Origin: Antrodiella citrinella | Taxonomy: Eukaryota > Basidiomycota > Agaricomycetes > Polyporales > Steccherinaceae | NCBI GenBank assembly: GCA_004802725.1 | Contig: SGPM01000448.1 | Location: 1 to 18,213 of the forward strand | Length of the DNA stretch: 18,213 nt | Direction: 5' to 3' | Shown: piece after piece, positions 1 to 9,277 of the stretch | Numbering within the stretch: the stretch's first letter is position 1 | Layout: every line of letters begins with the position of its first letter | Notes under the pieces: generated by a model | The model's database searches: none | The model's input: only the letters and a program-made list of their open reading frames with translations | Told to the model about the DNA's origin: nothing | Program-made: the position numbers and the translations under genes

Positions 1-701
1 GACGCGACGCGACGCGGTAGCGGTTTACAAAAGGGTACGCGTCTCGATCACGTGCCGAAGACCCACACCCACTCAGACGAAAGTGTCCAGACGTTTCTGT
101 ACAGTGTGTGCCTTCAAAGTTTTCGGGCTCCGATCGGGTTCTCCCGTACATGCCTGGTCTGTCTTCCGCACACACTGTACAAAACGTCTGGTTCACGAGA
201 CTACGATTATCCTTTGATGGCGCATTACGCGTACTGGGCTTTCCCGATCGGCCTTGAGCTCAAACAAAATTCAAATACGAACTGAAGGCTGCTGAAGGTC
301 GCTAACAATCGTCCATGGTCTCTCTCCACGTGTTCTGGATGTTCATAATTGCGCTGCAGCCAAGGGATTTCTCTCACCTTATCTTCGTCTTTGATCAAGA
401 CGTTCGTAGCTGTGGTGGCAGAAATGACAACCGTTACATGGATTTCAAGGACCAGTTGGCAGCAGTGAGTCATCATCTGTCACCATCATACTCAGTTAGC
501 TGGCGACTATCCACGGTGGGCCACATGCTACATGCTCACGTTACGTGACCGGAACTGTATAAAACGACTACACGATAAGGCCTAAGGTCCCGGGAGCTGA
601 GGCCTGAGGGACAATGAATTCAAAGCTGTGCCGCAGCGCTAGCAGCAACCTATAATATCAGGGCCCATGTTCTAGTTGAACAATACGACCTTTGGGACAG
701 A
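1..701. other. Gene-free left flank / upstream region of the ABC transporter
   Basis: No open frame on either strand here shows a recognisable motif, and the short frames present look like chance. The first 15 bases are three tandem copies of GACGC. A TATAAAA lies at 558-564, in front of the ABC transporter start at 702. The region is best read as intergenic sequence plus promoter and 5' leader of that gene. An unseen neighbour may begin to the left of the window. Confidence 0.5.
558..564 (+). promoter_or_regulatory. Candidate TATA box for the ABC transporter
   Basis: TATAAAA occurs 138 bases upstream of the chosen ATG at 702. If used, it would place transcription start near 590 and give a 5' leader of roughly 110 nt. 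Only the motif and its spacing support this; chance occurrence is quite possible. Confidence 0.25.
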
Positions 702-3700
702 ATGTTGTTGTCCAACTCGTCCGGCCAAGTGACCGACTGGAGTGGGATCGCGCAAGATGTTCTTGTTGGGTCAGCGGAGAAACTTGTGCAGAAAGAGACT
801 TCAGGCATCAGGTGAGTTCATGGTGTACATCCTGGACGTGACGAGCCTGCTGAGGCTCTTTTCTTTGCAGAGCATTATTTGCAAACACCCTAGCTATCCC
901 GATTTTCGTCTCTATTGTCTCACTCTTGGTCCTTCTTCTTCACTGTGCATGGTCGCTGTTCACAAGACAGAAAGGTACAGCCGAGGCGGCAGCCGCTCGC
1001 CAATACCGTGTCGTGGAGGAAGCTGGAGGTTGCAGCATATACGCCTTCCGGATCGTTCGGTCATTGTCATGTTTCGCTCTACTTGGGATGCAAATTTGGA
1101 GCCTGGTCCACCAGAGCGTGGTTCTATTGGCCGAGAGGGTGCTTGAGTTTGGATTATGTGGTGTATACGTGAGTTGTATTGAACCCTTCATCTGTCTGAA
1201 ATCATACTTACACTTCTCGAAAGGCCTACGCGTCCATTTTGTCCCTGCTATCTGTTACAACACCTTCCGCGATAGCAGTGCCAGCTGTACGGCATTTATG
1301 CAGCGTGTTGTTAATTACTTGGGTGGTGTTCATGTACCGAGATGTTTGGCCACTGGCCACATACCACTTGCAACCTATTGATGGCGACAGTGTTGTGCTT
1401 TGGGTGCAGATCGGAATCCTGTTTCTAGCAGCAGCGGTCATTCCGCTTTGTGTCCCTCGAGCATACATCCCATTAGACCCAAAGGTTAGTCAGCGCTCAG
1501 CAGATACATTGTGGCATTTTCCACTCTAACGCACGTTCATAGCATCCATCCGAAGCACTTCACCCAGAACAAACCGCTTCTATTCTATCTCGCTTGGTAT
1601 ATACCTACCTAGATTCACTTATCTTGCAAGCCAACCGCGTAGAACACTTGCCGTTGGACCAACTTCCGCCCAACCCGGACTACGACGAAGCCAAGAACCT
1701 CATTGTGCAGAACCTTGCGGTATGATCGTCCATATTCAATTTCGAGATTTGGCTGAAGCTGCAGTAGCACTTAGAAGGCTTTGTAGAGAAGAAAAGGCAT
1801 ATATTCTTCGGGCTGATGAGCGTGTTCCGTAAGTCATTCCCACCATCATACTGCGCTTTCCTCACCGTCTTCTAGGATTTGAATTCCTTGGAATGATCGC
1901 CACGTCCATTTTGTTGGTAATTTTCTCTTTCGCGAGTCCCATTGGAGTCAACAGGCTGTTGTAGTGAGTCCCATAAGTTGTCTACATTTCTGACATCCTC
2001 TGAGAGTATCAACAGTTACGTCGAGACAAGAGGAGAAGATGCCACTGTGCGCCCTTGGTTGTGGATTGTGTGGCTCCTCATAGGGCCTGTGATCGGTTCT
2101 ATCACCATGCAATTCCACACCTTCCTTCTGGCGAGCAGCTTTCATTCACGTCGAAAGTTGATATGAGCTGACTTTGCCTCGCCTCAGAACTGCGTCAACG
2201 TTCGGTCCACAGCAACCATCACTCAACTTGTCTTCGACCACGCTCTCCGGATCCGCGTCAAGGCTGAGACCTCCCGCGAATCAACTTCCAACGATGCCAC
2301 GGCTAACGTCACTCCTGACAATGCAAGCGCTGTCGTACCGACGGGGGATGAGGGCGGAGAAGAGGACCCGAACAAGGCCAAGGCTCAGGAGCCCTCTATT
2401 TCGGAGGCGAGTACAAGTACCAAGGTCGCTGAGCAGCCAAAGCCGAAAAGCGACAACTTCGTCGGAAAGCTCAATAACTTGGTGACCAACGATCTAAGCA
2501 ACATCAACAACGGAAGTGATTTCGTTACGCTTGGTACGTCTTGGACCTCCACAGATCGTGAATTACAATGAGCTGACGTTGCCTATCCGTAGTCATTTTT
2601 GTTCCTTTCCAACTTGTGCTCTCCGTCGTCTTCTTATACGCCATCCTTGGTTGGAGGTAGGCTTTGAGTCTGTCTCGTATATAACCGTTACTGAAGATAT
2701 TCCAATTCAGCGCGTTCGTAGGTGTTGGTGCTACGGTGCTTTGCTTCCCCATTCCCGGAATGTTGAGCAAGCTTCTGGCTAGTGCTCAAGCGCAAAAAAT
2801 GAAGATGGTCTGCACCAGTTTCTACTTTTCGTATATGTGACTTTGACTCACTATCGTGTCGACAGACTGACGCGCGTGTGCAGAGCGTCACCGAGAGTAC
2901 GCCGAATTTGCTGCTTTGTTGATTTGCACTGACCAAGCGTATTTGTCTCTGACAACAGCCATGAGCATCATCCGCATGGTCAAACTATTCGGTTGGGAAC
3001 CCAAAATGACTGACAGAATTGCCAAGATCCGAGATGAGGAACTTACCTGGATCTTCAAAACCAAAGCCTTGCAGACTTTCACGGGTATTTCGGGGTAAGT
3101 ATCGAAAACAAACATCTGGTATACTACACTTATCTAATGACATTTCCTAGCTTTGCTATTCCATTCGTGACAACCATTGCTACCTACGGTGCCTATGTAT
3201 GTTCGACCAGCATCTCAGGTTTTTCCCGTCTCATTAATTGGCTTCGCGCAGTCGATTCTCATGAAGAAGACACTTACGGGTGAGTACGGTCTCAGTGTCG
3301 ACATGCATATCCTGATGCAACGTCGCTATAGCTTCAATAGTGTTTTCCTCCATGGTCGGTGAGTCAATTCAATGAGCACACGAAGATTGCTCTGTACTGA
3401 TGGCTGCTCTAGTCTTTGATATGTTCCGTGGACTGTTATGGGAGACAACGGGCAAGGCGCCTCTAACGATCACAGGTGAATATAATTAGCGATCCGTTGT
3501 GATATCTTGCTCACACTTACGCTTGCGTTTTCCAGCGAAAGTCTCGCTTGATCGTCTCAACGCCTTCCTTTACGAGGTACGGCCTAGTCACCTCTAATTT
3601 CCACTCATGCGCGTTGACTAATCGTGCTACGCAATCTATAGACAGAACTTCTCGACGAATATTCCCCTACGTTTAGTAGCTCGTACAACAACCCCGACGT

Positions 3701-6700
3701 CGAACCACGTACAATTGGTTTCAAAGACGCTGAGTTCACCTGGGATTCTAGCGAGGATAGTGGCGCAGTCACACCTGGATCGTCACGCAGGAGCTTCACT
3801 CTTCACATCGACGACGAGTTGTTCTTCAAAAGAGGTCATATCAACTTGATTGTGGGTCCTACTGGATCCGGAAAGACGTCGATGTTGATGGCTCTACTTG
3901 GTGAGTTCTTCGTTCTCAGGTCGCAGTGATCACGAAATTCATGTGATCGTAGGCGAGATGCATTATATACCAGCCACGCCGGGTTCTTACTTCAACTTAC
4001 CTCGAGACGGCGGGATTGCCTACGCGTCACAGGAATCTTGGGTCCAGAACGAGACCATTCGCGTACGTTCCACCTCAAGATATTTGCATTCAAGGCATAT
4101 GCTTATTATGATGTAGGACAATATCCTCTTTGGCACGGAATACGAGGAAGAGAGGTACAACAAGGTCCTCGAACAATGCGGTCTCAAGCGCGATCTCGAG
4201 CTATTCGAAGCCGGAGATATGACAGAAGTGGGTGAGAAGGGTCTTACGCTGAGGTGAGCTTCGCATAGCCTTTTCGGTATGCGCAGGAGCTCAATGTTTA
4301 CTCTTTCATTGTAGTGGTGGTCAGAAGGTAGCTCTTAGCGCAAGTTTCCTGGTCAAAGACTTACCCTCTATTTGCTAGGCCCGTGTCACTTTGGCCCGTG
4401 CAGTGTACTCCTATGCAGAAATTGTGCTCTTGGACGATGTCAGGATCTCTCGAATCCCAGTAAGCCTTGATGCTAACCTTCCTGATAGGTTCTGGCTGCT
4501 CTCGACGTACATACCGCTAAAGGGGTAGTCGACCAATGCTTCAAGGGTGACGTGCTCCGCGGACGTACCGTCATTCTCGTCGTTAGTTTCTATCCTTCTG
4601 ATACCATTTCCACGATCTTGACTTATTACATCCAGACACATAACATTGCTTTGACTGCACCTATCGCCGAGTTCGTGGTCTCAATGGGTAAAAACGGCCG
4701 TGTCTCGAATCAAGGATCGTTGAAAAAGATCCTGGCCAAGGACACGAAGCTTTCCGCCGAGCTCCAGACCGAGGAGGAGCAACTGGCCAAAGTAGATAAC
4801 GAAATAGACGACCAGGCCTTGACGGGCACCGCCACGAAGAAGCCTGCTGATGGCAAGCTGGTCGTCGCAGAAGAGATCGCGATTGGGCATGTTGGATGGT
4901 CTGCGGGTTCGTCTTCTATTTTGCACGCACTTCCAAGTCATGACTGATCAATCAATACTCTGTATAGCGAAACTATTCTTCAGTACGCTTGGTGGCAAAC
5001 GTTGGTTCTGGTGGTGGGGCGCATTGGTAATGAACATGACATGCACGCCCTTCTCGGAAACATTCCTGACATGGTACCTCGGATACTGGGCACGTCAATA
5101 CGAGGAACGACCCGCGAGCGAAGTCTCTGCTCCCTAGTCAGTGATGTTCAGAGCCTCAAATCTGGTGGCTAGACACTTATCATCAATTCAACAGCTATCT
5201 CATCGTATACACAATCATGATCATCGCCTCGGTCTCGTTGAATACGACCGGCTACATCATCTACCTGTATGGACAAATTCGTTCTTGCCGAGCGATTCAC
5301 AACAAGCTGGTAACTTCCATTTTGAGCTCAACGATGAGGTCAGTCGTAATGTTTGACTCGAAGCGTCACATGTTGTTGATTTGTCTGTGGGGCTTCATAG
5401 ATGGCTGGATGTGACCCCAACCTCACGCGTTATCAGCAGATGTACGCAAGATATTTCGGCAGGTAAGTACACCTCTCGAAGAAATGAGAACTTGGATGAC
5501 GTACTCAATGTCTATATTTCCAGTCGATGGCGCGATCCCTGCTCTCTTCCAGCGATTCATCGAGATCACCATGTTCATGATCGCCAGATTCATCGCGGTC
5601 ACACTCGTGGCACCTGCTGCACTTATCCCTGGGTTCATGGTGACGGTTGCAGGCGTCGCATGCGCTCAACTGTACCTCCGAGCACAGCTTGCTATCAAGA
5701 GAGAGATGAGCAACGCTCAAGCTCCCATCCTGAGTCACTTTGGTGCTGCAATGACTGGGCTGAGTACGTAGTTTGGAAACAATCATTAGAAGATGTGTGC
5801 TAAAGCCTTTGATTAGTCTCCATCAGGGCATACGGTGCTCAGAAGGCTGTTAAATTGGAATCTTTTAAGCGTATTGACCACCTCACTCGGGCTACGCGTA
5901 CATTCCAAGATGTCAACAGGCAAGTCACACTTGAGCTTTTGCCGCGTTCAACACAGCTCATATCGTGAGCAGGTGGATGGCCGTCCGTATTGAGGCTATT
6001 GGTTCCTTGTTCGCCGCTGGTATCGCTGCTTACCTTGTTTACGGTACTGGCGTGTCTGCATCCAACACCGGCTTCGCGCTGAATATGGCTGGTACGTTCC
6101 TTTGCACGATCACTATCATGGGGTCGACTAATGTTTCCTCCCCGACAGTCGGATTCTGCGAACTGATCAGGTGGTGGATATACGGTGCTAACCGGATCGA
6201 AGTACAGGCGAACAGCTTGGAGCGTATCCAGCAGTTCTTGGAGATTGAGCACGAACCTACGCCCACTCCCGAGGGCGTTCCTCCCGCGTATTGGCCAGCC
6301 AGTGGCAAGCTCACTGTCGAGAAGTTGTCGGCGAGGTATTCTGAAGATGGCCCGAAGGTCTTGCACGATGTGAGCTTTACCATCAACTCTGGTGAACGTG
6401 TCGGTATTGGTGAGTCATCCTAACTGCTTATAGAGTGCACCTCACTGACATCGTCCAGTCGGCCGTACTGGAAGTGGCAAGGTAATGCGCTCTTTGTCTC
6501 TTCGGAGAGTCATAAGTTGACCTATGTAATTCTGACAGAGTTCGCTCACGCTGGCATTGCTGCGTTGCATCCTCACGGACGGCAGCGTCCTGTTCGATGA
6601 CCTTCCAACTGGCAACGTCAACCTCGATGTTCTTCGTTCGAACATCACTATCATTCCACAAGTCGTACGTATACTCTCTTCGTGGTCGGCATCTCTTTAT

Positions 6701-7403
6701 TGACGAATGGCGTGTAGCCCGAGCTCCTGAGCGGGACATTGCGACAGAACTTGGATCCTTTCGGGGAATACGACGATGCTGTACTCAACGACTCTCTGCG
6801 CGCCGCTGGACTCTTCTCCCTGCAGCACCATGAAGACGAAGCTAGACTCACATTGGACAGTTCGATTGCCAGTGGAGGCGGCAACTTGTCTGTTGGTCAA
6901 CGCCAGATCCTAGCGTTGGCCAGGGCGATGGTGAGAAGGAGCAAGCTGCTGATTCTGGACGAAGGTAAGCGAAAAGCCGCCTCCGTCGCGTTTCCTCAAG
7001 CTGATCGGAGACTGTCCGTGATGTAGCTACTTCTGCGATAGACAACGAGACCGACAACGTGATCCAGGCTTCTCTTAGAAATGAGTTGGACAAGGGCGTT
7101 ACACTGCTCACTATTGCTCATCGGCTCCAGACCATCATGGATGCCAATAAGATTGTGAGTTATGCCATCTTGGTTCTTTCACCACAACGCTCATACAGAA
7201 AACGCAGATGGTTCTTGATGCTGGTCGTATCGTGAGTCATTTTGAAAGACTGAATTTGCGACGACATTGCTAACATGACTGCACAGGTGGAGTTCGGTGA
7301 ACCTCGAGAACTTCTCAAAAATGAGCAAGGTATCTTCCGTGCGTTGGTGGATGAAAGTGGAGACAAGGAGAACTTGCACCGGATGGTTGCTGGGGCTAAC
7401 TAG
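702..7403 (+). CDS. ABCC-family (MRP/Ycf1-type) full-length ABC transporter
   Basis: ATP-driven membrane exporter of the ABCC family, 1564 aa. The family moves organic anions, conjugates or drugs; the substrate here cannot be read. Exons: 702-811, 871-1168, 1224-1484, 1543-1719, 1768-1828, 1876-1963, 2016-2130, 2188-2533, 2593-2656, 2711-2807, 2866-2896, 2959-3094, 3151-3196, 3252-3279, 3332-3358, 3413-3475, 3536-3576, 3642-3900, 3953-4062, 4117-4253, 4315-4327, 4379-4438, 4489-4581, 4636-4906, 4968-5136, 5195-5338, 5401-5462, 5524-5763, 5817-5919, 5973-6091, 6149-6409, 6459-6481, 6539-6664, 6718-6964, 7027-7154, 7208-7231, 7287-7403. Residues 1-223 hold a TMD0-like hydrophobic region, followed by TMD1. 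NBD1 has Walker [10 protein letters not shown] (735-743), Q-loop Q776, signature LSGGQK ending at 836, Walker B LLDD (853-856) and THN (888-890). TMD2 follows. NBD2 has GRTGSGKSS (1345-1353), LSVGQ (1450-1454), LDE (1473-1475) and AHR with H1507. Asp856 replacing the catalytic Glu in NBD1 is normal for ABCC. The start is the first ATG that opens the frame. The gene converges on the GT15 gene. Confidence 0.95.
2131..2187 (+). other. Probable GC-AG intron (ABC transporter intron 7)
   Basis: The only way found to join TMD1 residues ..HTFLL to [13 protein letters not shown] in frame is a 57-bp intron that begins GCGAGC and ends CTCAG. Nearby GT donors (around 2150) give the wrong phase or lose the conserved segment. 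The join aligns without gaps to the usual ABCC spacing before TQLVF(D/E)HALRIR. A branch-like GAGCTGAC lies near the 3' end. Confidence 0.7.
4315..4327 (+). other. 13-nt microexon inside the NBD1 signature of the ABC transporter
   Basis: TGGTGGTCAGAAG is flanked by ..TTGTAG and GTAGCT. It completes Ser832 and adds GGQK, restoring [14 protein letters not shown] across three exons. Skipping it would shift the frame and delete the core of the ATP-binding signature. Confidence 0.92.
5920..5972 (+). other. Probable GC-AG intron (ABC transporter intron 29)
   Basis: The donor is AG|GCAAGT, the strong match that GC introns usually need, and the acceptor is GAGCAG|G. The 53-bp excision joins FQDVNR to [10 protein letters not shown], the expected ABCC segment after the TMD2 intracellular loop. 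No GT donor at this place keeps the frame. Confidence 0.88.
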
Positions 7404-7431
7404 AAGTCCTTTGATACCAAGGAGTAGTAGA

Positions 7432-7492
7432 ACTGCAGATCGTGTCATCATTCGTTAGACACTGTTAGACACTGCAGGCCGTGTCATCATTC
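7432..7492 (+). repeat. Imperfect direct duplication between convergent genes
   Basis: A 22-nt unit at 7432-7453 (starting ACTGCAGATCG) recurs at 7471-7492 with two mismatches. Between them a 10-nt unit, GTTAGACACT, is repeated in tandem at 7454-7463 and 7464-7473. It lies in the 213-bp gap between the stop of the ABC transporter and the stop of the GT15 gene, probably in one or both 3' UTRs. Confidence 0.85.
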
Positions 7493-7616
7493 TTCAGGCA
7501 TGTATACGTAGATCACACCTTGACTTATCATGCGCAATGCTACAAACTTGCGCTCGTAGTTGGAATATCGCACTCGCCACACTGTCCTAATTACGTGGTT
7601 GGCATAATCGTCCTAG

Positions 7617-8949
7617 TCATGATATTCGTCCTGCTTTTTGGTCTTCGCATGCACATACATGGCCATGATGTCCATTATGCCAATAAGTCATGCCACAATA
7701 GTCCTCCACGTCTTTCTTCACATCGAAGAACATGTTGACGGTCGTATACCGAATGGGTGCATCACCTGCAAATGCATATTAGGTCATTCAAGGTAAGATC
7801 AGACTCGATAAGACGCACCCCAGCGATACTTATATACCCTCTCGGGTACCTTCATTATTTCTTCGAGCCATCTCCGTACTTCCGCCCGCCTGAACGCATC
7901 CAACTTCACCACCTCAAAGTTATTATAATAGGTCGGGTACTCGTCTTCGCCCATCTTACCCTGCTTTCTGACTGCCGGCCATTCCCATCCATTGTCCTTC
8001 ATCCTCTGTTCGATCTGCGGGTGCTGTCGAGCGTATGCGTCCGTCAAGTCCCAGAGACCCTCCACGACCCACACAGGATCCAGAGTGCGCGCCCGGAAAC
8101 TATAGGAACGATTACGCAAGTGCATCAGGTCAATGGGATCGTAGCAGAGTGGCTTGTAGATATAAGAGTCTGTGTCCATGCGCATATAGTACGTGACGTT
8201 CTGAAGACGCGGGTGGTGGAATATCTGTGTGGCGTAAAATGCACACATCATGTGGTATCCTATGGCATGGTCAGTCAAGTGTCGCGTAATAAGACGGGGT
8301 GGGGGAACACATACCTGGCCATGCGTGCTCGAAAACAGGCTGAACGACCTCCTTGTCGTGTGAGAACCCCACAGGTAGAGACCAAAATAGCCGGACGAAC
8401 TCGATCCGCTGCATGAAGTGTTTGGCCGCTTCGTCCTTCCCAAGTGCATCGTAAAGGTGTAGCTTCAACATCTCCCGGGACTGTTCTTCGTCCAAATCTT
8501 CTGTGTAGAACAGTACAATAGGCCAAGGGTACATGGGGACGTTTCGGTAGAGGTACGAAAGTGAGAGGATTGTCTCCCGTAGACGATTGTCTGCGATCAG
8601 GTACAGCACAACTGCACTATATCCCACAATCTCTGCTAATGTCCCATTGATAGGAGAGTCTACATGGCAAACGCGTTGATAATCACCAAGTACCAGAAGA
8701 CAGCGAATACATACAATGTGCGTCGAAAGCAGGTATGCGATCCAGATTATGGTCCACGAACTTTCCCGACAGCCAATACTCCTTCGAGCCTATTGCCATC
8801 CCATATCTCTCATCAATTGGTATTCCTGACGCATCGCTGGTGTGGTGAAAGAACCATGTGCCGAGAACGAAGACGCTGAGGATCAGGAAACCGAGTTGGA
8901 GCAGTCGCGACTTGAAGAATGGGTGCAACGACTTCAAGTTGTACCGCAT
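7617..8949 (-). CDS. GT15 family alpha-1,2-mannosyltransferase (Kre2/Mnt1-like)
   Basis: Golgi type II membrane enzyme that would transfer mannose from GDP-mannose to O- or N-glycans; 389 aa, within the usual family length. Exons on the minus strand: 8949-8715, 8659-8315, 8259-7819, 7765-7617, with introns of 55, 55 and 53 bp. A short basic tail is followed by one membrane anchor at about residues 16-34. The catalytic domain contains MRMDTDSYIY (D222 and D224, at the place of the EPD motif of yeast Kre2), NNFEVVKLD with E309 (the conserved NFE motif) and YRWGDAP near 338-344. The C-terminal part is Cys/His-rich (CGMTYWHNGH). The ATG at 8949 gives a normal short tail and has A at -3, but an in-frame ATG at 9036 would add 29 residues. 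The family assignment is firm; the exact acceptor is unknown. Confidence 0.93.
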
Positions 8950-9277
8950 GGTCGCGACGTCCTGGGTCCTTATATGCCCGGACCATGCAACTTCAACGTC
9001 CACCGGCGTCCACTGGCGTCCTCCGAGTCCGATCATGCTGTGGTCTCCTCTACATTTGAAACACTCATGGCCTAGTTCAAGACATCACATCTCCGTTGCA
9101 CGAAAGTCTTTCAACTTGACTAAACCTGCTGGAAATTGCAACATGTCTGGAAACTTGAGAAACTTGACCTATCGGCTTTTCGGCCGGTCGCATATAGGAC
9201 TCGACTCATACCTTGTGACCCGGACTGGGACTACAAAGCCCTAGCAGCCTTGCCATTGGGTTATAGCACAACAAGAT
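8950..9277. promoter_or_regulatory. Divergent intergenic region between GT15 and flavoprotein genes
   Basis: 328 bp separate two genes transcribed outward, so both promoters should lie here. On the minus strand CATATAAGG (8968-8976) is TATA-like, but it sits only about 20 bases before the chosen GT15 ATG, which bears on start choice. A second CATATAGG at 9189-9196 lies on the plus-strand side, roughly 85 bases before the flavoprotein ATG. No further gene is seen. Confidence 0.4.

Noticed and set aside
225..476. Minus-strand open frame of 83 codons at the left end
   Set aside because: No recognisable motif, no plausible splice partners and no promoter evidence; probably chance.
4430..4440. 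Asp-Asp instead of Asp-Glu at the end of NBD1 Walker B as a loss-of-function change
   Set aside because: This substitution is a normal feature of the degenerate first site in ABCC transporters, so it does not indicate a broken gene.
7757..8416. Plus-strand open frame of about 219 codons
   Set aside because: Antisense to the catalytic exons of the GT15 gene, which carry clear family motifs; no recognisable protein on the plus strand.
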